Positions 48,990 to 61,419 of a stretch of 64,000 nt of DNA are shown here, in pieces. Position 1 is the first letter of the stretch. Each line of letters opens with the position of its first letter. Made by a program: the position numbers and the translations under genes. This DNA comes from Panorpa germanica (Eukaryota; Arthropoda; Insecta; Mecoptera; Panorpidae): positions 41,354,347 through 41,418,346 of the forward strand of contig OY783203.1 in the NCBI GenBank assembly GCA_963678705.1, in the 5' to 3' direction. The notes beneath the pieces were generated by a model. It made no database searches, was not told the DNA's origin, and saw only the letters and a list, made by a program, of their open reading frames with translations.

Positions 48990-49120
48990 CTAGTTACCTC
49001 ATAATTTTCTACCAGGTTAGTATTAAATACATAAATATTATCCAGGTAAAAAATAAACACTTGTAGCAGGCTAGCAAGTTTGAAACTACACTGCGTTACA
49101 ATTTTCTGTTTATATATGTA
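48990..49120 (+). repeat. Satellite-like 80-bp unit, third locus
   Basis: ACTTGTAGCAGGCTAGCAAG, GTTTGAAACTACACTGCG and TTACAATTTTCTG match the 42.2-42.8 kb units. A preceding partial unit begins near 48960. Confidence 0.5.
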
Positions 49121-49309
49121 CCATTGATCATGGAATAGTGTAACAGTAGAGAGTGTAAATTTATAATTTGTTTTACTTGAAGATGACCTCGCATGGTGGG
49201 TTGAAAGCTGCTAGTATCTTTTTATAATAAAGTTAAGTTTTATATGATAGAAGGGTTGTTTTATTGAACGTATACCTAGTAATTGGATGGCGATTCTAAA
49301 TCCTTACCT

Positions 49310-49460
49310 AGAATTATTAGATGCTGAGTCCTATCACCGACGACCTCGTATTATGTGCGATTATGTTTGTACAAACCAATTCCAGAAAATATTGAAGTCT
49401 GGAAATTAAACTAGAATACAGTCTAGCGTCTAATATCAATGCTTTGTGTCGTCTAGATCC
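49310..49460 (-). repeat. tRNA-derived SINE, internally deleted
   Basis: The tail TAGATGCTGAGTCCTATCACC with CGACGACCTCG joins to the head region ending ATCAATGCTTTGTGTCGTC. The middle and most of the B-box are degraded. Confidence 0.7.
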
Positions 49461-49559
49461 TGAAGATTATATGGTCTGTATGCTAAATAGAAAAACAAAT
49501 TTAAAAGAGGATAATGCAAGTCAAACGAACTGATTTATTTCTAGATGATTAAAAGAAAG

Positions 49560-49845
49560 ACCAAAGAAGAAAGAAAGAGAGTTAGAGTAGAAGATAAAGT
49601 AAGAATAATTGGGAATATGAAGTTAAAAATGAAAGGAAACGAATGAATTGTTTGGAAAATGGGGGAAAGGTTAGATAGTAGAAGAAAACGAAGGGGCAAA
49701 AAGATAGATCAGAATATGCACAAAGAAAGAGAATGGTTCGTAATTGTTTATTATGATGTAGAGAAAAAACAGGAAGAGGTAGATACGCGGTGGCTGAGGT
49801 CAGGAAGAAATGACATTTGTTTTTTAGTTTTTACTAGTTTCTAGG
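49560..49845 (+). repeat. Purine-rich, possibly LINE-derived frame
   Basis: The frame 49659-49844 (61 codons, with LDSRRKRRGKKIDQ and DTRWLRSGRN) and its purine-rich context resemble the lysine/glutamate-rich coding style of the LINE remnant at 20151. No domain is firm. Confidence 0.25.
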
Positions 49846-49984
49846 TAAGGTTTTATGTACATAATCTCTAATTTTTGTAAAATAGTAATTTAGAGTAATA
49901 ATTGTTAGTGTTACCTGTAGCTTTTAACTGATAATTTTTACAAGTTTCTACTTGTATATTCTTATTCCTTTTTTATCATATTAT

Positions 49985-50480
49985 GTGTAATTTCACCAGA
50001 CTATGCTGTTACAAAAACGAGCCACAATTTACAACACCGCAAAACGTGGTCACGGCGCTGCCGTTGTCGTTGTCGCTGCCTCTGTGTCAGTGTCAGTTGG
50101 CTTCTTTGTTATCAGCTATCGTAATGGGGATTATGACAGCTTGTTTATTTGTTTTTTTTGTTTGAACCACATTTTTTACATGATAAGGGTCAGTTATACG
50201 TTTAGTGTAAGACTGTAAGCTGTAAGGCGACCTAATGACATGTTTCATAAATTAATAACTAGATAAAAAAAATTACAAGAACTCTTATCGCCAAATATCT
50301 TACGACTTTTTAAAGCAAACCTTCTTGAAATTCTTTTAGATAATTACAGAAACAGGGTGGTTCCACAATTTTGTAAGTGACATTACTTTTACATGCTGAT
50401 ATCTTTTATGTACATAACTAAAATACTCGTAATTATATAATTGAGATCTTGATAAAAAAAACAAGTAAAGAGTACTATGA
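49985..50480. other. Non-coding DNA with a low-complexity GT/CT patch
   Basis: The patch at about 50058-50100 (GTTGTCGTTGTCGCTGCC) produces valine/serine-rich chance frames at 49983-50165 and 50003-50218. These are not real genes. Confidence 0.4.
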
Positions 50481-50497
50481 AATTCACCTAACTTATA

Positions 50498-50950
50498 GAG
50501 GGTAGTTTGATAAGTCAGTGATTTTTTAAATTTCCGGTGTAGTAACTTTAAATGCAGTACTGATCTCGTTCAATGCCGTCTATTAATAGAATACTGTCAA
50601 ATTTAGAGCAAGCTGCGTCTTTAAATTTGTGTTACACAGCCATTGAAAGCAGACAACCTCGTGAATTTTAACGAAAATAGACAAATGTGAATTTCGTGCA
50701 TTGATTAAGCATTATTTTTTACGTAAAAAATCGAACTCACCGAACCATGAAGGAAAAGATTGATAAGTACTATGGGGACTCTGCTTTATTAATTTCAATG
50801 GTAAAGAAGTGGTTTACTGACTTCCGTTGTGGTCGTACCAGCACAAGTGACGCCGAATGTTTAGAAATAATCGATAAAATCCATGAAATGATATAGGACG
50901 ATCGGAGAATGAAACTGCGTGACGCCTATTTTGAGGGACTTGAGAAAACC
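50498..50950 (+). mobile_element. 3'-truncated mariner transposon
   Basis: Starts after TA with GAGGGTAGTTTGATAAGTCA. A 5' leader shares GCCATTGAAAGCAGA and GATTAAGCATTATTTTTT with the 27.1-kb copy. The frame from 50747 then gives YYGDSALLISMVKKWFTDF and RCGRTSTSDAE, followed by KIHEMI, a TAG stop and DDRRMKLRD. Sequence identity ends before any catalytic residue, and no matching right end is seen. Confidence 0.85.
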
Positions 50951-51027
50951 TAATTTGGAAGGAATACAAAAATAGGAAAAACACTGGCTTAATTGTATTG
51001 AGCTTAAAGAAAACTATGTTGATGAAT

Positions 51028-51052
51028 ACGTATATATATATATATATATATG
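51028..51052. repeat. (TA)n microsatellite
   Basis: A pure TA run directly precedes a family B terminal fragment. Confidence 0.9.
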
Positions 51053-51097
51053 TTGGATGTCGCATGTTTAAGTTGCACCAATGTGTACCAGGCATTA
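51053..51097 (-). repeat. TIR element family B terminal fragment
   Basis: TGTCGCATGTTTAAGTTGCA and CCAATGTGTACCAGGCATTA match the outermost end of the 11527 and 37357 copies. Confidence 0.6.
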
Positions 51098-51481
51098 GAC
51101 ATCAGAGAGTTCAGCCGCACGCTTCAAAATACTACAGTGCAGTTCTCCACCATCCTTTACTATCCGTACATTGTTTGAACGTGGCATTCGATAAATATTT
51201 GCTCCAGTTTTTGTGAAAGTTAATCAATATCGGAATTTCCTAAATACATGAAGTTATTAGATTCTGCGGGTGCTTTGCCTGTTTAATAAATCCTTTAACA
51301 GGAACAGTGGTTTCAAATCTTTTCACAGCCATTCTATTACACGAAAAATTATTTTGAGGAACTACAAAAATATGCTTAAAATTACCTTTATTCTTAAACT
51401 TACTATCATAATTAGTAGGTTACAGTTTGCATAACCTAAAAAGCAGTCTAATCACTATATTACATTACATACTTTTTAAAT

Positions 51482-51556
51482 TTATTAATTTAACGACGGT
51501 CTATTTCCGATGCTGAATCCTATCACCGACGACGTCCTACTGTGTTGACAGTTTTT
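51482..51556 (-). repeat. tRNA-derived SINE tail
   Basis: ATTTAACGACGGTCTATTTCC, GATGCTGAATCCTATCACCG and ACGACGTCCTACTGTG are the tail block without a head. Confidence 0.8.
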
Positions 51557-51559
51557 GCT

Positions 51560-52990
51560 AAGAACATTTGTTTTTCTTGGATGAAACGGACCATTACAAT
51601 AAGTTATTTTTAGGTTAAATTCGAATTGTACTAGACCTTGTACTGAAAACTGACAAACTGAAATTATGCCATACTGTACATTTAACTATTATGTAATATA
51701 ATTTATGTAATTTAATGTATATACAATTTGGTTATATACAATACAATTAAAATTCCATTTTTAAAAAGATTTATTTTTAATTCCTAGCGATTTCTTAATG
51801 TGCGAATCGTTCAATGTCAAGTTGATTGTTTTTTATAAAGTAAACGGCGTTGTATTGCATTACAAAAGGAATTGTTTACAAATTAAAGTTACAACAGACC
51901 ACGACTATACAAGCAGAACGGTTGCCTAATGCACAAGTAGCCAATCTGTGGCTGGTTGCATCTTTACAGTTACTTATTCTTTAAAGTAATCACCATACCA
52001 GACTTCTACGACTTCGACTTCCTTGAAATGTGAACAGAATTCGTCTCAGTATGTAAAAGGTTGGTCTCCACTAGCTTAATGCGACGATAATACTTGTACC
52101 CACACATGACCTTCTGTTTCTTTTTCATGTTCTTTTTTTATTGCAAATATAAACATACCAAAAAGAAATAGAGAGAACTCAAGAATGTTTATACACTAAA
52201 ATATATAATTAAAACTATTCGAAATTATATAAACGACAAAAATTTTTCAATGGTCAATGGTACAGAGTTAATTCAGCAAGTCGACAACAATATGAAGATA
52301 GGACCACTATAAAAAAGAATTAAATGAACAATCAGAAGCATATTAGAAAGATGAAAAGAACCTTGAAACCAGAAACACAAGTATAGCTACCAAGAAATAC
52401 TGTGGTAGCAGGGCTACAACAGCTAAACATAAATATAATCGTAAATGTCCTAGCCGGTTCTCGTGACTTACAACAAGCACCGGTGAAGTCAAACAGGGAT
52501 AGGGACCTCATTCTTTGTTAAAAAAAATATATGTATAAAAATATAGGCTCCAACCATTGAATGTAAATGGAGGTAAGATTACAAAACCGTGATAAAGATT
52601 GCTCATGAGTTGAGTGTCGGAGTTGAACCATGTTCATTGTTCACATTGCCATGCTCACTATACGGCTATGGTCCATAGTATACGTGACATCAAAATGCAG
52701 AATACTTATACAATACAGAGAGTTCAAGAGAATATTCCTTTTTAAAAAAATATTTAAATTTACGTTATTGTCATATTTAAAGAATGACAAGGTCAATCAT
52801 ATTCGTATTTCTCAAGAATTTTTATTAGAAAATGTACCGGTGATTTTTTATTCAAAATAAGAAACTGGTGTAACTTCACTTTCAATTTATTCGCGTCTCA
52901 TTCACTCTCATTATTTTTCGTTCATATAATTTGAACTTCGATTAAATTATCTCGAATCCGAAACGGTCAATCAACTACGATTTACAGTAC
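51560..52990. other. AT-rich non-coding DNA
   Basis: No gene or element is recognised. The plus frame 52630-52860 (76 codons) has no domain and AT-driven composition. Confidence 0.35.
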
Positions 52991-52998
52991 AATTAGAT

Positions 52999-53060
52999 CA
53001 GTACGATTAGATTAGATTAGATAGATTAGATTAGATAGAATTATATATATATATATATAA
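52999..53060. repeat. GATTA-type microsatellite joined to (TA)n
   Basis: GATTAGATTAGATTAGATA and a second GATTAGATTAGATAGA run are followed by a TA run at about 53042-53060. It is a pentamer repeat, not the TTAGG telomeric unit. Confidence 0.85.
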
Positions 53061-53099
53061 ATAATAACTACTGGCATTCTGGGAGTTTTAATGGTTGTG

Positions 53100-55560
53100 A
53101 TGGATAGCAGTGCTATTTAGGTTGCCGATACAAAAAAAAATTCAGAAATATTTGAAAAATTGTGGTCATGGTAGTTAAAAACATCTTAAGGTGTTTCAAT
53201 TTTCGAAAGAAAAATTTTTTTTTTTTCTAATTCCTAAACAAAATGAGATAAAATTTTTTTTTCTTTTTTTCTTGTGTAGTCATGAGTAGGACCACCTTCT
53301 GGTGCCGGCTTATCGTTGAATTTTGGGACACCCTGTATATATATATATATTTAGAAGGATGAGGTTTACAGTACGACACTATACTTTTATAAATATTTGC
53401 AGATGAGCGTCTTAATTTCTATATATAGTTAGTAGTGGACTTAATAAGTGGCACGCATACCTCGGAAGTCAATTGTGACTAGATATAATTGATGTCGAAA
53501 AAGAAATTATGAATGAAAAGAATATGGTAATTATGTATTTTTATTCTTTCTCTAAAAATGTATTCCTTCACCGACCTAAATCTACTACTGTTATAGTTTC
53601 CTAACAATATTGACAATTAACGTTGACAGAACGGGACAATGAGTTTGCAGAGCTATTACTCAGGAATATCATCGGGTATTGCCGTTGAGCTATTTTCGAT
53701 CTATTTAGATTTGCTGCAGACTGATGCCAATTTCTGGAATTTATTATTTTTATTTTTATATTTGCCATAAAGATACCTAAGGTGGAGATGAGGATGAGCA
53801 GATGCTTTTGAAGTTGTTTTAGAAATTTGTTTTTAATTTTGTCCAGATCAGTCTTTCTTTTTCTGAGTTTGCTACTTCATTATGTGCGCATTATGTAATT
53901 CAGGAACGTGACGCAGGGGAGATTTTCTTTCTTCTTATTTCAGCTTTTCTTTTCTTTACTTCCTTCGACATCGCCTGGTCTTCTTACAATAACCGTTGAA
54001 AAAGATACTTTTCAATTATACTTAGTATTAGCTCAAACATTTATTGTATGGCCATATTGTGGTTTTTGGCACCCCCAAAACACAATTACAACAAATGACA
54101 AAATTTAAAAATTTAGCTCATCTATGAAATGGTAACCCGGACTATAGTCTACCGTGCCCGCCACTTGTGCCGGCCCTGATTATACTTGTGTACAATTTTA
54201 TATAGCATATAACATCTGTCTTATTTACCAAAAAAAAATGGTAATGAATGTTGTATAAATGTTATTTAAAGTTACATAAAATATTAATTTGTAGACTATA
54301 TTTTTATACATTTCTAAAGTATTCTTTACATAAAATAAATTATGTATAAATGTTATATTACTGACAAGTAAATGAAATGTAACAAAAACATGGTATTTAT
54401 TTATAAGATTAAATAAATACATCTCTTCTTTTTCAAATCTAACTTCTTCAAAATGATCCTTTCTGTTCTTACGTCAAATTTAATTATATTCAATCACATT
54501 TTTTTCCGGATACCAAACAAATATGTTTTGAAACATTTTATGTGTTAAAAGAAGTGCGTAAAATGTGTATCAATAGAAACTACGTATCAATATATTAAGT
54601 TGACATACGAAACCAATAATGTCTTTATCTATTTATAAAATCTACAGAACCTGAAGGCCAAATACTCCTTAATTCTATTCTGTTTTTTTAACGAAATGCT
54701 TTGACTTATTATAGTCAGTTGGCAGATGTTGAAAACTGGGCAAAATTTAACAAGAAAATATTTGCATTTCAAGAAGATTTTCCATAATTCAGAATACTGA
54801 AAACGGTTTCTGAACAATGTCATTTATAGATATTTTGACGTGAATGTAACTGCTTAAGTTACCATTTAAACACTTATACGTTCAGTAATCTATTTTATTA
54901 AACTATACAAATTATATATCAAAATTCTAACAGAAGCTCTGCTTTCGGCGTCCCACCAAAGCCATCTTCAGGTGCGCAAAATTATTTATTATATATTATA
55001 ACTCATAGTTAACTCAACTTTAGCCCTTCAATATTACTTACTTCAAATATAATAAAATTACCTTAAATGACAAAAAAAATTGACTCCTGATTAGTCATTA
55101 TCGAAACGAGAATGTCTGTTATATAATATACAAAATCTAACCTAATTTAAATATTCAATTTAAAAATGTCTAAATGAATATATTTAGACATTTTATAATT
55201 TATATATAACTTTTGAAATTATAACTATAAACCTTAAATAGGTCTATTTAAGAAGTTTAACAATTAAACCAATTTAATTAAAAGAATTTAAATTAATTCT
55301 TGAAAAGACAGTAAAATAGCTCATTAAACGTTATGTATTAGGTAGTATTGTTTAAGTAACAAACAAGTAACTACTGTTATATTTGATAAACCTTAAATAT
55401 ACGTAACTGTGTGCAGGGCATTGTTAATCATACATAATTCTCTAGTATATTTAAGATAGTTTCAATGTTGTAGGAATTCACAAAAGAATTTATTGAAGAT
55501 TCTATTGTACAATAAAACTAGAACACTAATTTTATAATCAGTTATTTTTATTCTTATTTT
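53100..55560. other. AT-rich non-coding DNA
   Basis: A transposon-like terminus TGGGACACCCTGTATATATA at 53323-53342 ends in a TA run, but no matching inverted end is seen. A similar ACAGGGTGTTTGGTAGC stands at 14980. No gene is recognised. Confidence 0.3.
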
Positions 55561-55570
55561 AAAATTGAGT

Positions 55571-55682
55571 GAGACAACACAGTGGGAGGGAGCATTGATG
55601 CTTGACGTTAGACTGCTGTGTCTTCGGCTTCGATACCCGAATTCGAGCTATATTTTCTGGGTTTGGTTATAAAAAGAATTGG
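55571..55682 (+). repeat. tRNA-derived SINE head
   Basis: GACAACACAGTGGGAGGGAG, GATGCTTGACGTTAGACTGC and B-box CGGCTTCGATACCCG are followed by ATATTTTCTGGGTTTGGTT. The tail is missing. Confidence 0.85.
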
Positions 55683-55689
55683 ATATAAT

Positions 55690-58060
55690 TAAAAAAAATA
55701 ATAAGAAGTTATACACTGGAAGACTTAATTATAAGGTAAATAATTGGAAGACATATGGAAAATATTGCACAATAATAAAGTACAGTTCTCCTTTAACAGA
55801 AGATATTCGAAGAATCAGGGAATGGATATTGCAGTGGCAGCGATTCCTATGTTAGATCGTAGTGCAGTTATTGTTGAAATAAAAATTAATGAACCCATTA
55901 ATGAATAAGGAAAAATAAAAATGAGACACAACTCAAATACATGGAAAGAGATATTGAAGTTATTGAGGAAATTATTTATTTAGTTATTTTAAAATGAAGT
56001 GTATAGTATGGCTATTAAAGAATTATACATTATGTAAACTTTAGGTATTGTTTTAGTGCTAATAACTATTGAAAGTTGATGCACTCAAACAAATATTAAA
56101 AAAAAAAATTGAGCGAATTTTTAAAACAAGCACCTGGACTACATTCGCATTACTTATTGTGTTTTGACGTTTTTGTTGTCAAATGTCTTATCACATGATG
56201 CTTGTTACAAATAAAAATATCTTACGAATAAATTATTTAAATGTTTGTCTTTAATTATTTGAAAGAAATATTTTTAGATTTAATCGCATTCTGGTTATTT
56301 AGTATTCTTGAAATGTTGCGCTCTCTGTTTTAAACAGTCTTAGTAATAAAACGAATAAAGTAAAAAATAAAGGTAAGGAATCTACACAACTTGTACAAGC
56401 GACTTAACTCTTGCTTAGTTTGCAGCAAAAACAGAACAAGAATTCTAAACATTAGCTTCAAAGAGTAATTTACTGTTAATGTGTTCAAGAATTTTTGAAA
56501 TTTATTTATTTTGGTTTTATCTTCTACAGTTATACGCAGCTTTCTTTGATATTCGTATTTTATTTGCCCTATCTCCGACGACCTCCTACAATGTTGGCAG
56601 TATTGATGAGAATTGATAGCTAGTTAGTTAATATAACAAGAGGTCAAACTTATCCACAGAAATACTTAAGAGCAACGTATTATTACGTTATATAAATTTC
56701 ACGGAGATATTATACCTGTTTACACCTGGTTTGCAAGAGGTTGCGGCCAAGTGATTAACGGCAATATAAATTTTTAAGGTTCTTTATTTATCACTCTTAG
56801 AAATGAGTTAAAACAAGCGAAAGAAATTGTTAAAAAAATTAAAATGAATTAAATTTTTATTAAAAGTACTTGCGACCGTATTTTGATAGGCAAACCGGTA
56901 GAACAGTATTTCTCTATAAAAATTGTATCTTAATTAAAAACCAGATGGACGTAGTAATTACGCAGTCAGATCTGAGACTATAGTAGTCGCCATCTTCACT
57001 ACAATTTAAATCTACCCGATGCCTTGAAGCCTATATTTCAGTTCTGTCTGCATCTACCGGCTCTACACGCGGCTTAAAGGAATTTATGTCTTTATAGAAA
57101 CAGCTGTAATGGAAATTTCCAGTCATTTCTCTTTTAAAACTAGGTCTTTATTTATATAGCTCTTATGCAACAGCTTATTTTTTAATTAAGTAGATTTATT
57201 TTATAAAATGTTTATCCTCCTTGTTTACTTTAACTATAACTTCAGATATTTTCAGTTTTCTATAGCTTATATCTATTTTAACGTCATTAGTAATTGAAGT
57301 ACAATATTTCTTGTATATCGTTGCTAATATCATTTTAGTAAACATGTGAATAAACAAAATTATCCAATCCAAGAATTGGAAAAAATTTAAATACGATATT
57401 AATTTCAAGATTTTGGGGTATGTACACAGTTAAATGACAAAATCTTTGAAACAAGAACTCAATAACTTTGAAAATAGTATTACAAAACTTTTTATGATTT
57501 CATTTGCATTTTATTTCATTGTTTTAAAAATAAATTCTGTATTGAATATATTCATAGAATGGTTAATAGTCGATCGACTCGATAGATGACTCTGCTAGTT
57601 TCAAACAACTCGCTACTGTAGCACTCAAATTTAATGAGATATATATACAAAAAGAAATTTTATTTCTTAAACGGAGGTTGAATGCATATTCTCAGGAATA
57701 CTCAAGGGCGCTAGGCGCTATAGCCATTTACTACTTTGTGGTTTTGTGGTTATATTACCCTACGGAGGGAGGGTAGGTGCCTATCCCTAACTGAAGAAAG
57801 CATCGTGAAAGGAGAGGATGAAAGATGTTGTTTTATTAAATGACATTGATCTTGTATCTCCCTTCCATGATTAGTAGATCAGTTAATTCTTATTGGGTGG
57901 GGGTTAATTTGTCTCAGTCGTGATAATGATTACTTCCGTTTAAATCCTCCTTTTTACTACTAAAATATTCATGAATCCTCTGAAACCATAAATTTAAATA
58001 GTTTTTTTTATTCTACATTTGTGTATAATAATTTGATTTATGGTTTTAATTGCTCATATT
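55690..58060. other. AT-rich non-coding DNA with SINE scraps
   Basis: A SINE tail scrap lies at 56561-56615 (CTATCTCCGACGACCTCC) and a shared block (GAAAGTTGATGCACTCAAA) at 56045-56115. No gene is recognised. Confidence 0.35.
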
Positions 58061-58063
58061 TTT

Positions 58064-58703
58064 CAATGGGCGTGTCGTCATTTTTTAGTGAGCGATTTTT
58101 TAATTGTTGATTGAAATTGATGTTAATAAATGTGTATTGGCGTGTCTATTTTATTAAATATCTAAATATTGACGGAGATATAGCAATTAAAAGTTTGAAT
58201 TGTAGTTTTAGCGCTAGAAATAATCGTCCATATTTGTATGACGTGAAATGCATTTTAACGTCAGTTATTTGTTGAGTAGGTCAGTTCTGTGGTAATGTTC
58301 TGTAGCTGTTAGTATTCAAATAATCAAGTCAAATCAAAGAATAATAAGTTTTTATTTTATTTAAACCTGTTACGGCAGACATACTATTGAAATTTGATTG
58401 TTCCTTGAAATAGGTGTAAATAATATTTAATATTTTGATATATAAATACATATAGCAGAGATTTGTGAGCTGTACGGTTGGTAACCTTGCACAAGGATTG
58501 TGATGTCACATGCACTTTGAATGTGCACAACGTTGAATCCCTTTAATAATTAAAGAGACAAAATGACTTTTTTAATTGTTAATATCTCCTAACATATAAG
58601 GAGTTATTAAAAAATAATTGAACATTTGAGGTTCTAGGAACCCACTTTATCAATATATAGTACACTTTTATAGAAATTAAGACATAGGACACAATCCGAT
58701 TAC
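58064..58703 (-). mobile_element. TIR DNA element, family A, longer copy
   Basis: Reads on the minus strand in the same order as 2897-3319 and is closely similar over both halves. It has about 200 extra bases (about 58372-58570) in the middle. Ends: AATCGGATTGTGTCC at the right and AATGGGCGTGTCGTCATTTT at the left. No transposase frame. Confidence 0.7.
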
Positions 58704-58709
58704 ACATTA

Positions 58710-61080
58710 TACATATGTATCTAAGAGAACATAGTGTCATATAAATCTACATATATTTATATACATATTATTTATAACCTACAAATTAAAAATGACAACT
58801 GCTAGTGTCAAGATAACACTCATTTGACGTCATACTACAAAATCTATTTATGTTTTAAAACACGTGTTAAAATATTTGTAAGATTAAATTATTAAATAAA
58901 TTTTAGATTTATATTTTCACGAGCTCATAACAAATCCACATGATCTGTATTTATGTTTTCATTAAAATGTCTAAATATGAATGAAATATAGAATGTAATA
59001 ACCATGTAATTACATAAAATAATGATTAATTACCCGCAAATTAGCGCAACGGTACTTGTGAAATTATTATTGTTTCTTGTATTTTTTTTCTTTTTTCTCC
59101 GAATACGCAAAAGTTCGGATAATCGAGGTTTTACTGAACTATAAAGTACATACACAAATACTATGTGCAGGCACGTTAATTTTTTTTTATTGTTTACTAC
59201 GATTTTAACAGCATTATTTCGGATAAATGTAATATAATAATTGTGTGTTTTTGTAGATTTGTTTATTTATATGCTTGAAAGATACTAGTAGCTTTAACAA
59301 AACAAATAATAAAATTACATTCTCTACTGGCACACTATTCCCTTATCAATATTGTTCCCCTCGTTAAAACATTGCAAGTCAGAATTAACACAAAAAGACT
59401 CCTGTTACAGAGAAGCTGTATGAAAGACACATAATTATTACACCGCTGCCTAATACCTTTACGATTAAGTATGTATATAATCAATTTAATTTGATTACAA
59501 CCAAACTCAGAAAATATAAGTCTGGAAGTGGGATCGAACCTGAAGACTGTGCCATCCGTTTCTTTATTATTAATAAAATACGGGTCTACATCATTACATG
59601 TATACTCTCATTGCTATCCGTGCAAATGATTCGAACTTTGATAAAATTTATCTCGAGCCGGAAACGTCCAATCGACTTCAAATTTTAGGATAATTGAATA
59701 ACGATAAGCTTTACAATTGTACAAAAGTTTGCAATATTTAACCCGTCAGGCTCATAGCACGATAAGTATTTGTAAAAATTATAAATTACAATTCTTATAT
59801 TCATTCTGCATACCAGAGGTTCTTAATCTATGACCCACCAACCGGCTTACGGAGCCCGCAATATTGACTTTTATTGATTTTTCTTTGATTAAAAAGAATT
59901 TTGTAAAAATTTGTTCTACACTGAATTAAATTTAATCAAAACAAATTTAGACTAGATAAAAATAAGTCAATAAAATGCTTTACTTTTACTTAGTATATTT
60001 ACGATAAATCATTTACAAACTTACACTGGAAAGAATGAAATGTCCGTCATCGTGAAAACATGTGCGCCTACAAATTTTATGATACTACTAGAAATGCTTG
60101 TCTTGTTTCAACTGAACTACAAAATAATTAACAAAATATTTTTTAAATGAAGAAGCATAGTAGAAACTGTGCGTTTTAACTTTAACGCCAACTGGTGGTA
60201 GGTAAGGTACATATGTACTTTATGGATAATTTATTAAACTGTGATTATTTGTTATTTATTGTTAGTATTTATTGATTGAATAAATTCAAATTATTTTCGT
60301 AATGTTATTATTTTAAAAAGTTTATTGCATCCGTGGACCGTGGATGTACATATACATCACGTCAGACACGTGGATTCAATTCGTTAGTGAAATATTATAA
60401 TTTCTTTTTACTCTAAGTTAGAACGAACATAATAATTTCGGTTTTAAGTAAGTCCATGATATAAAATAAACAATTCCAAACAATACCATGTTAGTAATAA
60501 GATAATAATGTCATTTATATGTATACATCTCTGGAAGTAATGAACAAATGTATATGAAGCTGCCTAAAAAGTGAATCTAGTTAAAAGTTACATGTTACGC
60601 GAACGGTGAAGGTATAAGAATTCACTGAATATTACAAATTTAATGCATAAAATTAACATGTTTGTTACCTTAGTTCATATTTACGAGTATATCGTATGTA
60701 ATAAATAACAGAGGCGGATCAAGTTGGATTGAGACTTGCAGCATTGAAAAAAATTTTTTTGGTATTACTTGCTTAATTATTATAATATTATTTCTTCTTT
60801 GCTGAGGATCCGGGTGCAAGAAACGTGAATTACTTTTAAAACGGCATTTTGGTAATTTCAAATATTTTCTGGAGACACTATTCCCTAAGTATAAATTTTT
60901 TTCATAATTTATAAAAGATAAATAAATTATATTGTTTAGTTATGGAATCCTATTGTTTACCCTTTTTATTAATTTATTATTTTATTTATTTATTTTTTAA
61001 TGTATTTAACGGCGCAAAGGTAGGCAAATGATAGAGGGGAAGAAAGTAAAGAAGGAAATAACGTCCCCTTGAGGTATTAA
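58710..61080. other. AT-rich non-coding DNA with one SINE head
   Basis: Apart from the SINE at 59441-59556, I find no gene. An isolated hAT-like end, CAGAGGCGGATCAAG, lies at 60710-60724 without a partner. Confidence 0.35.
59441..59556 (-). repeat. tRNA-derived SINE, head and middle
   Basis: CACCGCTGCCTAATACC, AACCAAACTCAGAAAATATA and the B-box complement GGGATCGAACCTGAAGAC are followed by TGTGCC. Minus orientation. Confidence 0.75.
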
Positions 61081-61205
61081 CGAGATAAAAATGACTATTT
61101 CAATTGTTAATATTTTCTATAATACTGCGAATTGAATAAAAATATTTGAGGTTATGATAGGCAATTTTATCAATATAAAATGAAGTTTTATATAAATTCA
61201 GTTAT
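61080..61205 (-). repeat. TIR element family A, 5' part
   Basis: AAATGACTATTTCAATTGTTAA, ATATTTGAGGTTATGATAGGC and TTTATCAATATAAAATGAAG match the 58.6-kb region. A SINE head follows directly. Confidence 0.5.
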
Positions 61206-61278
61206 GGTCTTGAGATCGAACCCGTTGAATAGCGTCAAGTATCAATGCCTTTAGACACTGTGCCGTTTCAATTATTTA
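61206..61278 (-). repeat. tRNA-derived SINE head
   Basis: The minus strand reads ACGGCACAGTGTCTAAAGGC through GACGCTATTCAACGGGTTCG. Truncated beyond the B-box. Confidence 0.7.
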
Positions 61279-61309
61279 TACATAATAAAAAGAAATTATT
61301 TTTTTCAAT

Positions 61310-61413
61310 TAACGTCACAACAGGAGGACGGGGTACACAATGTGTGACAAGGGGGACGGGGGAGTTAAAAAATCATGAAATTTGTGTAACGTAATTTATG
61401 GATGGCCCCTAAA
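61310..61413 (-). repeat. Fragment of a GGGGCCA-ended DNA element
   Basis: On the minus strand AGGGGCCATCCATAAATTACG leads to a C-rich core and CTTGTCACACATTGTG. It has the same architecture as 25993-26130. Confidence 0.55.
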
Positions 61414-61419
61414 AGAAAC

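Noticed and set aside
50003-50218. Small membrane protein with a valine/serine-rich start
   Set aside because: The composition comes from a GT/CT low-complexity patch read in overlapping frames; there is no start context, domain or splice support.
52999-53040. Interstitial telomere repeat
   Set aside because: The unit is GATTA rather than the insect TTAGG, and it is short and joined to a TA microsatellite.
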